DNA of 64,000 nucleotides from Oscillospiraceae bacterium. Its GTDB lineage: Bacteria; Bacillota; Clostridia; Oscillospirales; Acutalibacteraceae. The stretch lies in contig JAIRXF010000013.1 in assembly GCA_031268405.1 (NCBI GenBank), positions 1 to 64,000 on the forward strand. The letters are read 5' to 3'. The position numbers and the translations under genes were made by a program. This document shows positions 45,322 to 55,266 of the stretch, one piece after another; the stretch's first letter is position 1; every line of letters starts with the position of its first letter. Below the pieces are notes generated by a model. It had not been told where the DNA came from, did not search any database, and worked only from the letters and a program-made list of their open reading frames with translations.

Positions 45322-47112
45322 TTGAAAAAGATGCAGATAAAACAAAATGAAGACGGCAGTTATGACTTAATTGTCGAATACGATAAGTTTGATACGGAAT
45401 TTGCTATGGATTTTTTATCCAAGAAATCTATTTCCAAAAATATTAAAAATTTATCTGAGTTTATAGGTAAAAATGCAAAAAATATAAAAATCTCATCGGT
45501 GAAATTTGTGGTATCTGGAGTTATTTTATCAATTATTCCATTCGCGTCTTTTTTTGCCAATAAAGATGAGGCCAGCGCCGTAAAAGTCGGTTCCAAAATA
45601 AGTATGGCTTATCTTTATGAGGGGAATGAACAGGACTATATAAATTATATCGATAGAACAAATAATTCGCTGGGAACAGTTTCGCCAAATTATTTTGAAA
45701 TTAATGTAGACGGGAGTTTAAAACTTGGAAATCTAAGCGAAAACTTTGTAAATAGAATGCACGAACAAGGCATAAAAGTTACACCATTTTTGAGCAATCA
45801 TTGGGACAGAAATCTTGGAATTTCTGCAATTAATAATACAGAAAATTTAGTCGATCAAATTGCAAACTGTATAAATAAATACAATTTAGATGGTATAAAT
45901 GTAGATATAGAAAATTTAACTCATTTACAGCGAGATGCTTACACAAATTTTGTGAAAAGACTAAGAGAACGGCTTCCAGATAAAGAAATATCTGTTGCGG
46001 TTGCTGCAAATCCCAATAATTGGTCGACGGGTTGGCACGGTTCGTACGATTATGAAGCTCTTGGGAAAAATTGTGATTATCTTGTATTGATGGCATACGA
46101 CGAACATTTTCAGGGAGGAGATCCTGGTCCAGTTGCAAGTATTGATTTTGTTGAAAAATCTGTACAATATGCCCTGACAAAGATTTCTTCAGAAAAAATT
46201 GTTATTGCGATGCCATTTTTTGGAAGGATTTGGAGTGAAACTGGTAACGAAAAAATTCAAGGTCAAGGACTTGGATTAGAAAGTATAGAACAGCTTACAA
46301 AAAAACACAAAACGAAAATTACTTTAGGCCCGGACGGCAAATCCATTAGAGCTGAGATTGAAGTTGGGAAAGACGATGCCGTGAGCGTTGTTGGTGGAAA
46401 TACTCTTACGCCCGGCAGATATGTAATTTGGTATGAAAATAATGAATCGTTGCATTCGAAAGTGGATTTAGTAAGTAAATACAATTTAGGGGGCGTTGGG
46501 TTTTGGCAATTGGGCAAAGAGCGTCCAGATATATGGACAAATTATATTTCTTGGCTGGAAGGAGGTTCTCAAAGTTCTTCTTTAAATTCGACAAACCCTT
46601 CTATTTCATCCAATTATCATTCTAATGATGCGAGTGAATCATTCGGCGATGGGTTAGAAGTAGGGGCCTTTAATTCAAGTACAAGAACCGGGGAATCTGA
46701 TGTGGTTTCTGGTGATTTTCAGAGTAAGGATTCACAGATTCTTGAAAGAAGAAACAAAATTTACATTGTGCAAGAGGGAGACACATTGTTTAGCATAGCG
46801 AAAACATTTTTAGGGTCGAGTCTTAAATATGGTGAGATTAAAAGCTTGAATAATTTAAAAAGCGACAAAATAACTGTAGGCCAACAATTGATATTACCTG
46901 GATACGCTGAAGCCAGTGGTGATTTTGTATTATTTGATTTTGAAGAAATTTCTGGTACTGCAAATTATGTGGTAAAACCCGGAGATACTTTGTATGAAAT
47001 AGCTCAGTTATTTTTGGGTTCTGGTTCTAGATTTAACGAAATTATGGCTCTGAATGTTTTAAATAAAGATGAAATATACCCAGGTCAAAATTTAAAAATA
47101 CCCCCAAAATAG
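45322..47112 (+). CDS. GH18 glycosidase with two C-terminal LysM domains (spore-type hydrolase)
   Basis: 596 residues from the TTG (GAGGGAG upstream). Residues 1-58 are a soluble head, 60-80 a hydrophobic segment followed by a possible cleavage site near ASA. GH18 catalytic domain about 92-415: strand motif DGINVDIE with the catalytic Glu197, VAVAANPNNWSTGW, LVLMAYDEHF, and GGVGFWQLGKE. Ser-rich linker, then LysM repeats at about 478-525 and 548-596 (VQEGDTLFSIAK, VKPGDTLYEIAQ). Bacillus SleL/YaaH relatives, which carry LysM at the other end, cleave cortex peptidoglycan during germination. Leads a block of sporulation genes; the domain order and soluble head are unusual. Confidence 0.87.
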   Translation: MKKMQIKQNEDGSYDLIVEYDKFDTEFAMDFLSKKSISKNIKNLSEFIGKNAKNIKISSVKFVVSGVILSIIPFASFFANKDEASAVKVGSKISMAYLYEGNEQDYINYIDRTNNSLGTVSPNYFEINVDGSLKLGNLSENFVNRMHEQGIKVTPFLSNHWDRNLGISAINNTENLVDQIANCINKYNLDGINVDIENLTHLQRDAYTNFVKRLRERLPDKEISVAVAANPNNWSTGWHGSYDYEALGKNCDYLVLMAYDEHFQGGDPGPVASIDFVEKSVQYALTKISSEKIVIAMPFFGRIWSETGNEKIQGQGLGLESIEQLTKKHKTKITLGPDGKSIRAEIEVGKDDAVSVVGGNTLTPGRYVIWYENNESLHSKVDLVSKYNLGGVGFWQLGKERPDIWTNYISWLEGGSQSSSLNSTNPSISSNYHSNDASESFGDGLEVGAFNSSTRTGESDVVSGDFQSKDSQILERRNKIYIVQEGDTLFSIAKTFLGSSLKYGEIKSLNNLKSDKITVGQQLILPGYAEASGDFVLFDFEEISGTANYVVKPGDTLYEIAQLFLGSGSRFNEIMALNVLNKDEIYPGQNLKIPPK

Positions 47113-47219
47113 AGTTTTGTATTTAAAAATAAAATTTTATTAATCTTATCAGTAAGTCTAACAAGACAAAAATGTAAGTATATTTAATTTGAATACATTT
47201 TGAAGGCTGGTGAGTTTAA

Positions 47220-48035
47220 TTGATATTTGTGATCGATAAAAAGCAAATTACAGCAAGCGGAGTGTGCTTATTTCTTGTTGTTTTTTGTTTGTCCTTCATA
47301 TTATTTTTTACAACAAAAAATGGAGGCAATACTGTTCTAACGCACTCTAAACCTCGCACGGATTGGGGGTTAGGATTCAAAAAAAGTGGAGAACAACCAA
47401 CTGGAAATGCTTCTGCTAGTTTTCTTAAAAAATATGATTCTTATTTTGTGGGAAGCAAAGACACCAAAACCTTGTATTTAACTTTTGATGCCGGGTATGA
47501 AAACGGGTATACTCCAAAAATTTTAGATACACTTAAGAAGCACAACGTAAAGGCTGCTTTTTTTGTAGTGGGAACTTATTTAAAATCCGAACCCGATCTT
47601 ATAAGAAGAATGACGGAAGAGGGACATATAGTTGGAAATCATACGCTCAGTCATCCAGATATGTCAAGTATGTCTAACATAGATTCTTTTAAAAAAGAGA
47701 TCTCGCCCGTAGAGGATTCATATAAAAAAATAACCGGACAGGATATGAAAAAATTCTACAGACCACCAAGAGGTGTATTTAGCGAGCTAAATTTGAAATT
47801 TGCAAAAGAACTTGAATATAAAACTATTTTTTGGAGCCTTGCATATGAGGATTGGAAAGTAAATAAACAGCCGGCTGAAGGAGAGGCTTTGAAAAAATTA
47901 ACATCAAGAATACATCCAGGAGCCATTATTTTGCTTCACACTACTTCCGAAACAAATTCAAAAATTTTGGATACATTTATTGAAAAAACAAAAGAAGAGG
48001 GCTACAGATATTCTAATCTTGATAATTTGGTTTGA
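47220..48035 (+). CDS. Polysaccharide deacetylase, PdaA-like (muramic delta-lactam synthesis)
   Basis: 271 residues from the TTG, with a membrane anchor (about 10-32). NodB homology domain: LTFDAGYENGYTPKIL (Asp base), GNHTLSHPDMSS (zinc His residues), FYRPPRG, and the final AIILLHTTSETN. TFDxGYENGYT and W-G-L-G-F near residue 45 are typical of PdaA, which deacetylates muramic acid so that spore cortex delta-lactam can form. Sporulation context supports that role over a general chitin or peptidoglycan deacetylase. Confidence 0.88.
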   Translation: MIFVIDKKQITASGVCLFLVVFCLSFILFFTTKNGGNTVLTHSKPRTDWGLGFKKSGEQPTGNASASFLKKYDSYFVGSKDTKTLYLTFDAGYENGYTPKILDTLKKHNVKAAFFVVGTYLKSEPDLIRRMTEEGHIVGNHTLSHPDMSSMSNIDSFKKEISPVEDSYKKITGQDMKKFYRPPRGVFSELNLKFAKELEYKTIFWSLAYEDWKVNKQPAEGEALKKLTSRIHPGAIILLHTTSETNSKILDTFIEKTKEEGYRYSNLDNLV

Positions 48036-48084
48036 TCGCAAATTTAATAAAATGACCCCCCCCAAGAAAATTTTATTGGTAATT

Positions 48085-48142
48085 AAATATTTCCTAAATT
48101 TTAGTGTTTTAATAAAATATTAAAATTTTAGGGAATATTTTT
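48085..48142 (+). terminator. Intrinsic terminator after pdaA-like gene
   Basis: AAATATTTCCTAAATTTTA pairs imperfectly with TAAAATTTTAGGGAATATTT (48121-48140) around a 17-base loop, with the following bases T-rich. AT-rich but long. Confidence 0.5.
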
Positions 48143-48282
48143 ATGCAAATAAGACAAAATTATATGGCAACATCAGTTGCAATTGATTTTGGTTATCAGT
48201 GATTAAATTCTTAAAAAGTTTTCTAAAAATTGAATATTTTTTTGGTGAATCGGCAACAATCACTTTGGAGGTGTAAGAGAAA

Positions 48283-49062
48283 ATGATGGATAACAGAGAC
48301 AAAAGACCAAAATTTGGAAAAAGATCTATAAAGGGAAAAGGTTTTTATATTGCGCTGGCAGTTTGCTTGACTTGTATAGGCGCTGCGGCTTTTACGACTT
48401 TTCAGAGCATTAAAGAATTTTCGAATATCGAACGGGATCTTTCTACGGAAAATAAAATTCCGGAAAAATTTCAAGGGTCGGCAAAGAAGAATTTAGTGCC
48501 AAAAACAGAGAAAGATCAAAATGACAGTAAGCAAACCGATACCCAACCAACCAAAGTCAAAGAGGCCCCTAAAAAGGAAGATAGCGAAAGTGCTAACGCA
48601 GTGCCCGCTAAACAGAGTGATGCCAAAAAATCCACCGCTGGGGATGAAGATGTAGCTTACCCTTTGTCAGGAAAAGAAGTAAGTAAGAGTTTTAGTTCGG
48701 ATAAACCTGTGTTTTCTGAAACCTTCGGAGATTGGCGCACACACGATGGAACGGATTTTAAAGCAGAACAAAACGAAAAAGTAAAATCTGTGGCAAACGG
48801 AAAAGTTACAAAAGTTTTAGATGATGATATGTCGGGTGGCGTTATAGAAATGGAGCACAAAGGCAAAGATGCAATTATAACGACTTACCGTGGAGTTAAG
48901 AATAAAATGGTTGAATTAGGCCAAAATGTAAAGTTGGGACAAGAAATTGGAGAAGTCGGAAAGTTCCCTTCAGAATCAGATGATGAGACTCATTTACACA
49001 TAGAAATGAAAAGAGGATCTAAATTCATTGATCCAATGGAAATTCTAAAAAAAGCTTCGTGA
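48283..49062 (+). CDS. spoIIQ: M23/LytM-domain membrane protein, SpoIIQ-like
   Basis: 259 residues. Anchor at about 20-42, a long charged Lys/Glu/Ser linker (43-122), then a LytM domain with all four zinc or catalytic ligands: His154 and Asp158 in THDGTDF, His237 and His239 in THLHIEM. In Bacillus SpoIIQ one ligand is lost, whereas clostridial SpoIIQ keeps them and is active; this one belongs to the second type. SpoIIQ in the forespore binds SpoIIIAH across the intermembrane space. GGAGGTG nine bases before the ATG. sigG follows, separated by a strong terminator. Confidence 0.8.
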   Translation: MMDNRDKRPKFGKRSIKGKGFYIALAVCLTCIGAAAFTTFQSIKEFSNIERDLSTENKIPEKFQGSAKKNLVPKTEKDQNDSKQTDTQPTKVKEAPKKEDSESANAVPAKQSDAKKSTAGDEDVAYPLSGKEVSKSFSSDKPVFSETFGDWRTHDGTDFKAEQNEKVKSVANGKVTKVLDDDMSGGVIEMEHKGKDAIITTYRGVKNKMVELGQNVKLGQEIGEVGKFPSESDDETHLHIEMKRGSKFIDPMEILKKAS

Positions 49063-49077
49063 TTTAATAGCAATATA

Positions 49078-49118
49078 TTTCCCTGCTTTATAAATTTTTG
49101 CAGGGAAAACTTTTTATT
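49078..49118 (+). terminator. Strong intrinsic terminator after spoIIQ-like gene
   Basis: Perfect nine-base stem TTTCCCTGC/GCAGGGAAA (49078-49086 and 49100-49108), 13-base loop, then ACTTTTTATTTT. Confidence 0.85.
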
Positions 49119-49453
49119 TTGAGACTTATCATGAATAAAAATATTTTAAAATTATAACTAATTAATTTTAAAAATAATACAGTATTTTTTAAAATTCTTG
49201 ATTTTATTTTAACAAAAAACACAGTGATATTTTCCCTGTTGCGAATATTTTGAAGAAAAATAAGGTGCAAAATACGTAACATTTTTAAAATCAATTAGTT
49301 ATAAGCACCCAATTAAATGGTTAAAAATTTTAAGTTATTTTAATTTGTGGTGAAACTTTTGCTCTGGTTTGATTATTCGAAGTCAGTTTGATTTGTGGAC
49401 AAATTTACGCAGAAATTTTGTGTAGGATTTTAAGAAAGCAGAGGTATAAAATT
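49119..49453. other. Intergenic region before sigG, no gene seen
   Basis: 335 bases of very AT-rich DNA; stops in all frames. Presumably carries the sigG promoter, which I could not place. Confidence 0.5.
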
Positions 49454-50239
49454 ATGAGATATAGTAAAGTGGGGATCTGCGGAATAAATACGCGCGATCT
49501 AAAAGTTTTGTCTGAAAAGGAAAAACTTAAATTGTTCAAAGTGATTAGATGTGGCACAGAAAAAGAAAAAAAACAAGCAAAAGATCACCTATTAATGGGA
49601 AATTTAAGATTGGCTCTTAGTGTGACTCAAAAGTTTTTAAATAGAGGGGAAAACGCAGAAGATTTGTTTCAAATAGCTTGCATTGGTCTTATAAAAGCTA
49701 TAAGTAATTTTAATATCGATTTTAATGTGAAATTTTCAACTTATGCTGTTCCGATGATGATAGGCGAGGTGAGAAGATATTTAAGAGACAATAGTTCTAT
49801 AAGAGTTAGCAGATCTATGAGAGAGTTGGCTTATAAAGCGATACACGAAAGAGATAAAATAACAGCTAAAAACAAGCGAGAACCAACCGTTGGTGAAATT
49901 GCAAAGGAACTGGATGTTTCAGCAGAAAACCTTGTTGTGGCTTTGGATTCTATTGCGACTCCCATATCTATTTACGAACCAGTTATCAACAACGGCGAAC
50001 AAGAAAGTTTGTGTTTTATAGATCAGATTGGAGATAATAGCGATGATGTGAATTGGATAAAAGAAATATCAATGCGTGAGTCTATAAAAAATTTAAGCGA
50101 AAGACAAAAAAACATATTGGCTTTAAGATTTTTTAAAGGAAAAACCCAAATAGAAGTGGCAAATGAAATAGGGGTGAGTCAAGCTCAAATCTCAAGGCTT
50201 GAAAAAAGTACACTTAAAAAGATTAAAAAAGATCTGTGA
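49454..50239 (+). CDS. sigG: Late forespore sigma factor SigG
   Basis: 261 residues from the ATG at 49454. The head MRYSKVGICGINTRDLKVLSEKE matches the SigG-specific N-terminus (KVEICGVDTSKLPVL in Bacillus). Region 2 is intact (GNLRLALSVTQKF, DLFQIACIGLIKAI, FSTYAVPMMIGEVRRYLRD), region 3 follows, and region 4 ends with the helix-turn-helix TQIEVANEIGVSQAQISRLEK. It drives late forespore genes, for instance spore-germination and dormancy functions such as spoVAD in this window. spoIIGA and sigE, the usual neighbours, are not present. The translation upstream to 49388 is not conserved. Confidence 0.93.
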   Translation: MRYSKVGICGINTRDLKVLSEKEKLKLFKVIRCGTEKEKKQAKDHLLMGNLRLALSVTQKFLNRGENAEDLFQIACIGLIKAISNFNIDFNVKFSTYAVPMMIGEVRRYLRDNSSIRVSRSMRELAYKAIHERDKITAKNKREPTVGEIAKELDVSAENLVVALDSIATPISIYEPVINNGEQESLCFIDQIGDNSDDVNWIKEISMRESIKNLSERQKNILALRFFKGKTQIEVANEIGVSQAQISRLEKSTLKKIKKDL

Positions 50240-50312
50240 TTTAAGCAAGGCCTCGTGACGTATAAAATTTTCATTTTGAGCAAGTAACTATTGAGTAAAT
50301 TCGACAAAAATA

Positions 50313-50351
50313 TTGAAGCGGATTTTTGAAATTTTAAGTTTTCAGCTTCAA
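50313..50351. terminator. Possible bidirectional terminator between sigG and dapL
   Basis: TTGAAGC (50313-50319) pairs with GCTTCAA (50345-50351); inner TTGAAA/TTTTCA may extend it. On the minus strand it is followed by AATATTTTTG. Confidence 0.4.
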
Positions 50352-50368
50352 AAAATTCATCCATCTAG

Positions 50369-51559
50369 TTACCCCAAAAATTCTCTTATTTTTTCAAATC
50401 TCTTTGTCGCTTCAATTGTTTTATTTCTGTCTCCGAATCCAGAAAGCCTAATAAAACCTTCGCCCGCGGAACCAAAACCTATTCCGGGACTTACAATAAT
50501 TGACAGTTTATATAGTAAAAAATCGAAAAATTTCCAAGAATTCATGTTATTTGGACATTTAGCAAATACATAGGGTGAGTTATTGGAACAACAGGTCCAG
50601 ATTCCGATTTTTTTAAGACTTTCGTTTATGATTTTGACATTTTCCTTGTAATATTCAATTATTTTTTTGTTTTGTTTTTGCCCTTCATTTGTGAAAACTG
50701 CTTCGGCTCCGCGCTGAGTGATGTAAGAAAGGCCATTGTATTTTGTTGTTTGCCTTCTCATCCAAAGTTTGTTAATTTTATGATTTTCAAATATAAGTTT
50801 ATCCGGGATTACAATGTATCCACATCTTACCCCTGTAAATCCCGCTGTTTTTGAAAGAGAACAGATTTCTATTGCGCATTTTTTTGCCCCATCTATTTCA
50901 AATATGCTTCTAGGGAGATTTTTTGAACTTACAAAAGCTTCATACGCTGCGTCAAATAGTATAACTGCGTTATTTTTTAGTGCATAATTAACCCATTTTT
51001 TAAGTGCTTCGTGTGTATAAACAGATCCGGTTGGATTGTTTGGCGAGCAAAGATAAATTATGTCACACTTTGTATTTTTATTTGGAGTAGGAGAAAATAG
51101 ATTTTTTTGATTAGCATTTGCAAAAATTATTTTTTTGCCCGCCAATATGCTAATATCGACGTATGCCGGATAAGTGGGATTTACAATTAAAGTTGTGTTA
51201 TTACTATCAAAGAGCTCTTGAATCTCTGAGATTGCTCTTCCCGCTCCGTCGTTAATAAAAATCTCTGAGATGCTAAGATCGATCTCTCTTTTTTTGTAAT
51301 ATTTTTTTATAGCAAAACGCAAGAATTTGCAGCCTTGTTCAAGTCCGTAGCCTCTATATGTTTCCTTTTTTGACATTTCTGTAACGCTTTTTTTCATGGC
51401 AGAAATAACAGCTCTACAAAGCGGCATGGTTGTATCGCCTATACCCAAGGAAATTATTTTTAGCTTCGGGTTTGTTTTTTCAAATTCTTTTGCTTTAGAG
51501 ATTATTTTGTAGAATAAATAATCATCATGTAAATTAAAAAAATTTTTATTTAGTTTCAA
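50369..51559 (-). CDS. dapL: LL-diaminopimelate aminotransferase
   Basis: 396 residues, PLP fold type I. LGIGDTTMPL, FINDGAGRAISEIQELF, PTYPAYVD, YLCSPNNPTGSVY and the PLP-lysine motif SLSKTAGFTGVRCGY are intact and follow the DapL pattern. It makes LL-diaminopimelate directly from tetrahydrodipicolinate, bypassing the succinylase branch, then DapF epimerises it. dapF lies upstream on the same strand. TTG start, AGAGGTG upstream. Confidence 0.93.
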   Translation of the reverse strand: MKLNKNFFNLHDDYLFYKIISKAKEFEKTNPKLKIISLGIGDTTMPLCRAVISAMKKSVTEMSKKETYRGYGLEQGCKFLRFAIKKYYKKREIDLSISEIFINDGAGRAISEIQELFDSNNTTLIVNPTYPAYVDISILAGKKIIFANANQKNLFSPTPNKNTKCDIIYLCSPNNPTGSVYTHEALKKWVNYALKNNAVILFDAAYEAFVSSKNLPRSIFEIDGAKKCAIEICSLSKTAGFTGVRCGYIVIPDKLIFENHKINKLWMRRQTTKYNGLSYITQRGAEAVFTNEGQKQNKKIIEYYKENVKIINESLKKIGIWTCCSNNSPYVFAKCPNNMNSWKFFDFLLYKLSIIVSPGIGFGSAGEGFIRLSGFGDRNKTIEATKRFEKIREFLG

Positions 51560-51610
51560 AAAACACCTCTTTGGGCTAAAAATATAAGATTATGTTATAA
51601 AGTTCGCGTG

Positions 51611-53221
51611 CTATTTTTTGTTTAAATCGTTTAAAAGCGAGAATTTTATAAATTCACGAAACAATGGATGGGCATGATTGGGTCTGCTTTTGAATTCTGG
51701 ATGAAATTGAACACCAATGAAAAAATCATTGTGCAACTCAATGGCTTCTATGAGTAATCCATTTGGAGATGTACCGCAAAAAACTGCACCTGCTTTGGAA
51801 AATTCTTCTCTAAATGCATTGTTAAATTCGTAGCGATGTCTGTGTCTTTCTTTGATTTCTTCGCAATTGTAAATGTTCATTAATCTTGTATTTTTCGAAA
51901 TTTTACACGGATATGTACCCAGTCGCATTGTTCCGCCTTTTGGCAAAGAATTTTGTTGATTGCTCATAAGGTCAATTACATTGAATTTAGAAGATTTATC
52001 AAATTCACTTGAATTTGCATCTTTTATTCCCAAAACATTTCTTGCAAATTCTATTGCTGCGACTTGCATTCCAAGGCAAATTCCCAAAAACGGAATGTTG
52101 TTTTCTCTTGCATATTTTACGGCGGTAATTTTCCCTAGAATTCCGCGGCCCCCAAATCCACCAGGCACCAATATTCCGTTGCAACCGGCAAGCAAATCGG
52201 AGACGGTATAATTTGTAACAAGCTCTGAGTCTATCCACTCAATTTCTACTTTTGAGCCATTTTCATATCCTCCATGGTGAAGTGCTTCTACCACAGACAA
52301 GTACGCATCGTGTAACTTAATATATTTTCCTATGAGCGCTATTTTTACTTTTTTTGTTCTGCTTTTTATGCGTTTTAGCATTTGAATCCATTCGTCCATA
52401 TTTGGTTTCTCGCATTTTATGTTAAGTTCTCTGCAAACAATGTCTGAAAAATTACTTTTTTCTAGCATCATTGGTGCATTGTAAATCGTGGAAACATCCA
52501 TATTCTCAATTACGCAGTCTGGTTTGACGTTACAAAACATTGAAATTTTATTACGAATTTCTTCATTTATGTGAGCATCACAACGAGCAATTATAATATT
52601 AGGATCTATTCCGAGTGAGCGCAGTTCTTTTACGGAATGCTGAGTCGGTTTTGATTTGTATTCTCCCGAATTTTTAAGATGGGGAACTAATGTTACGTGT
52701 ATAAAAATGCAATTTTCTCTGCCGATTTCTAATGAAACTTGTCTTGTTGCTTCTAAAAATGGACCGCTTTCTATATCGCCGGTTGTTCCCCCTATTTCTG
52801 TGATAACTACATCAGCATTTGTTTTTTTTCCAACAGAATATATAAATTTTTTTATTTCGTTTGTAATGTGAGGTATTACTTGAATAGTGTCTCCAAGATA
52901 TTCGCCAGAACGTTCTTTAGATAAGACATTCCAATAAACTTTACCTGTAGTAAGGTTTGAGTATTTATTTAGGTCCTCGTTTATAAAACGTTCGTAGTGT
53001 CCAAGATCAAGATCTGTTTCGGCTCCATCTTGTGTCACAAAAACCTCGCCATGTTGATAAGGGCTCATGGTTCCGGGGTCAACATTGATATATGGATCCA
53101 ATTTTTGCGCCGCGATTTTTAGCCCTCTAGCTTTCAAAAGTCTTCCGAGCGAAGCTACTGTTATGCCTTTACCAAGTCCAGAAACAACCCCACCAATCAC
53201 AAAAATATATTTTGTCATCAT
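51611..53221 (-). CDS. pyrG: CTP synthase
   Basis: 536 residues, complete. The N-terminal synthetase domain starts with [23 protein letters not shown] and the [21 protein letters not shown] segment; the glutaminase domain has GGFGGRG, the nucleophile in FLGICLGMQ and the final [12 protein letters not shown] with the catalytic His and Glu. Amidates UTP to CTP. ATG-ATG start with GGGAG upstream. Confidence 0.97.
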   Translation of the reverse strand: MMTKYIFVIGGVVSGLGKGITVASLGRLLKARGLKIAAQKLDPYINVDPGTMSPYQHGEVFVTQDGAETDLDLGHYERFINEDLNKYSNLTTGKVYWNVLSKERSGEYLGDTIQVIPHITNEIKKFIYSVGKKTNADVVITEIGGTTGDIESGPFLEATRQVSLEIGRENCIFIHVTLVPHLKNSGEYKSKPTQHSVKELRSLGIDPNIIIARCDAHINEEIRNKISMFCNVKPDCVIENMDVSTIYNAPMMLEKSNFSDIVCRELNIKCEKPNMDEWIQMLKRIKSRTKKVKIALIGKYIKLHDAYLSVVEALHHGGYENGSKVEIEWIDSELVTNYTVSDLLAGCNGILVPGGFGGRGILGKITAVKYARENNIPFLGICLGMQVAAIEFARNVLGIKDANSSEFDKSSKFNVIDLMSNQQNSLPKGGTMRLGTYPCKISKNTRLMNIYNCEEIKERHRHRYEFNNAFREEFSKAGAVFCGTSPNGLLIEAIELHNDFFIGVQFHPEFKSRPNHAHPLFREFIKFSLLNDLNKK

Positions 53222-53394
53222 TTATAAACTCCCTTTATTTTGAACATTAACCAGAAGTATCTTTAAAAATAGAATTTTTTCTAAGATTAACAAGTTTTAA
53301 AAATGAATTGTATATCTTTTATAAAACTTTGCAATGCTAACTTAAAGTTATCTATACAATTGTGTTATTTGTTTTGATATTTTGCAACAAGAAT

Positions 53395-54240
53395 TTAAAT
53401 ATGCACGAAGCCATTAAAAATTTTTTGCGCGCCGCCCAAAATGTAAACGGTTTCGCGTGTAACTTCAACTTTTAACTCCCCCCCACGCATTTTAACAGAA
53501 ATTTTTTCTCCTCTAGGAAGATATTTGTTTTCCACAGCGGCAACAACGCAAGCGCAAGCGCCTGTACTGCACGATAAAGTTTCGCCATTTCCTCTTTCCC
53601 ATACTCTCATTTCTATATTTTTACCAATCACTTTTGCAAATTCTACGTTAGTTTTATTCGGGAAAATTTTATGATTTTCAATATATGAACCCACTTTTTC
53701 TATATCAATATCAAAGATGTTTTCACAAAAAATAACACAGTGAGGATTTCCCATGGAAACGCAGGTAATTTTCAATTTTTCGTCCAAAACATCTAAGGGA
53801 AATGAAATTACTTGTTTGCAATTTAGATTAATTGGAATTTTATCTTTATCTAGCTCAGCTTTTCCCATGTCGACGAAAAAAATTTCATTAGAATCTTCCT
53901 TTTTTTTAATTTTTATAATTTTATTAAATTCTCCAACTTCAATGGTAAAATTGGTTTTACTACTGTGATTTTGTTTTTCTTTATCGAATAAGTGTTTTGA
54001 AATACATCTTATGCCAGTTCCGCACATATTTGCTTGACTTCCATCACTATTAAATATTAGCATTTTGGCGTCTGCAATTTTGGAAGGATAAATCAAAACA
54101 ATGCCATCCCCGCCTATTCCGTAATGGCGATCAGACAGCCTTTTGCTGAGTTCTTTTGGATTTTTTATTTTTTGCTCAAAACAATCAAAAACTATATAGT
54201 CATTTCCGCAATCCTGAATTTTACTAAATTCAAGTTTCAA
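53395..54240 (-). CDS. dapF: Diaminopimelate epimerase
   Basis: 281 residues. The two catalytic Cys are in NMCGTGIRC and SCSTGACACVVAA; GNDYIVFDC, GIGGDGIVLIYPS and GNPHCVIF complete the family pattern. It converts LL- to meso-diaminopimelate for lysine and peptidoglycan. TTG start with GGGGGTG upstream. With dapL it gives two steps of the pathway in one minus-strand run. Confidence 0.96.
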   Translation of the reverse strand: MKLEFSKIQDCGNDYIVFDCFEQKIKNPKELSKRLSDRHYGIGGDGIVLIYPSKIADAKMLIFNSDGSQANMCGTGIRCISKHLFDKEKQNHSSKTNFTIEVGEFNKIIKIKKKEDSNEIFFVDMGKAELDKDKIPINLNCKQVISFPLDVLDEKLKITCVSMGNPHCVIFCENIFDIDIEKVGSYIENHKIFPNKTNVEFAKVIGKNIEMRVWERGNGETLSCSTGACACVVAAVENKYLPRGEKISVKMRGGELKVEVTRETVYILGGAQKIFNGFVHI

Positions 54241-54280
54241 GCTATTAACACCCCCAAAACTATTTTACGAGAAACTGGTC

Positions 54281-54907
54281 TTAAACGTTCTGATTTCTTG
54301 CAAATGAAGAAATAAAATCACACAGTACAGCCCCCAGAAAATTTCCAATTGTGCAGATTAAAATATTTAAAATAGCACCAAAACTTAAATTTTTAGAGGC
54401 AAAATAAAAAAACGAATTAGCAATACAATGATCTGCACCAAAAATGACAAACATCGAAACACAAAAAACAACACTTAAAATATCGTTGCAGTTGTTTTTA
54501 TAACTGAGGACAGCAGTGTAAATAAAGACTCCACAAGCTATTGCAGAGAAAAATACCGTTAGTATATTTGAATCAATTTTATTTTGAACCAAATCATTTA
54601 AAAAATCAAAATTTCTTATTTTATCTTTGAAAATTAACGAACCACAAATTGTTCCAACGAGATTCCCACAAAAGCAAATTAATAAATTTTGATAATTGTT
54701 ATCAAAACCCGCTATACCAGTAAAAAGTTTGAGTCTTAATTTTAATATACTCACTAGACCTACGGAGAAAAAAATTGAACCCCAAATATCTCTGTTGTTT
54801 ATGTATACGATGCCAGCAATGCTAACTATGATTCCCGCAAAAGAAGATTTTAAAAATAAATCTACAAAATGTAATAATAATTTGTTGTTTATTTTTTTTA
54901 GCAACAA
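54281..54907 (-). CDS. Small formate/nitrite transporter (FNT)-family channel
   Basis: About 208 residues with six hydrophobic segments. SVGLVSILKLRLKLFTGIAG, CGNLVGTICG, GADHCIANSFFYFA and CTIGNFLGAVLCDF match the FNT repeats (LFTG, H-x2-AN and GN motifs). It is shorter than FocA (about 285). FNT proteins pass formate, nitrite, hydrosulfide or short acids. The conserved pore His is present. Several TTG starts are possible (54913, 54907, 54904); AAAAGGAG fits 54907 or 54904 best. Confidence 0.75.
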   Translation of the reverse strand: MLLKKINNKLLLHFVDLFLKSSFAGIIVSIAGIVYINNRDIWGSIFFSVGLVSILKLRLKLFTGIAGFDNNYQNLLICFCGNLVGTICGSLIFKDKIRNFDFLNDLVQNKIDSNILTVFFSAIACGVFIYTAVLSYKNNCNDILSVVFCVSMFVIFGADHCIANSFFYFASKNLSFGAILNILICTIGNFLGAVLCDFISSFARNQNV

Positions 54908-54938
54908 AAACAACTCCTTTTATTATTTTTTCAATTTG

Positions 54939-54967
54939 ACTTTAACATAATGCATGATTAATGTAAA
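54939..54967 (-). promoter_or_regulatory. Promoter for the FNT-dapF-pyrG-dapL run
   Basis: On the minus strand TTTACA (plus 54962-54967), 17 bases, TAAAGT (plus 54939-54944) with an extended TG, about 30 bases before the FNT gene. Confidence 0.5.
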
Positions 54968-55266
54968 ACTTTAATGGGGTTTTTGGTAAATTTTACAGTT
55001 GATTTACATAAAATTTGTTTAGGCCAAACTCATAACTGACATTTTTAATTATTTTTATAGAACACTAGATTTAAATATTGTTGTTAATTGGACTAATGTT
55101 ATATTGAATTTTAATTTGGGTTGGATATCTAAATAGTTGATTCTGATAGTATACGAGGTGACGCGTGAATTTATTTATTCACAGAAATAACAATGGGCTC
55201 AAAGGAATTTTATGTCAATTTTGAAAGATGCAACTAGCAAATTGTTTTATGTACTGGTTTTTAAGA
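54968..55266. other. Intergenic region FNT-spoVAD, no gene seen
   Basis: No frame or hairpin I would support. Confidence 0.5.
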
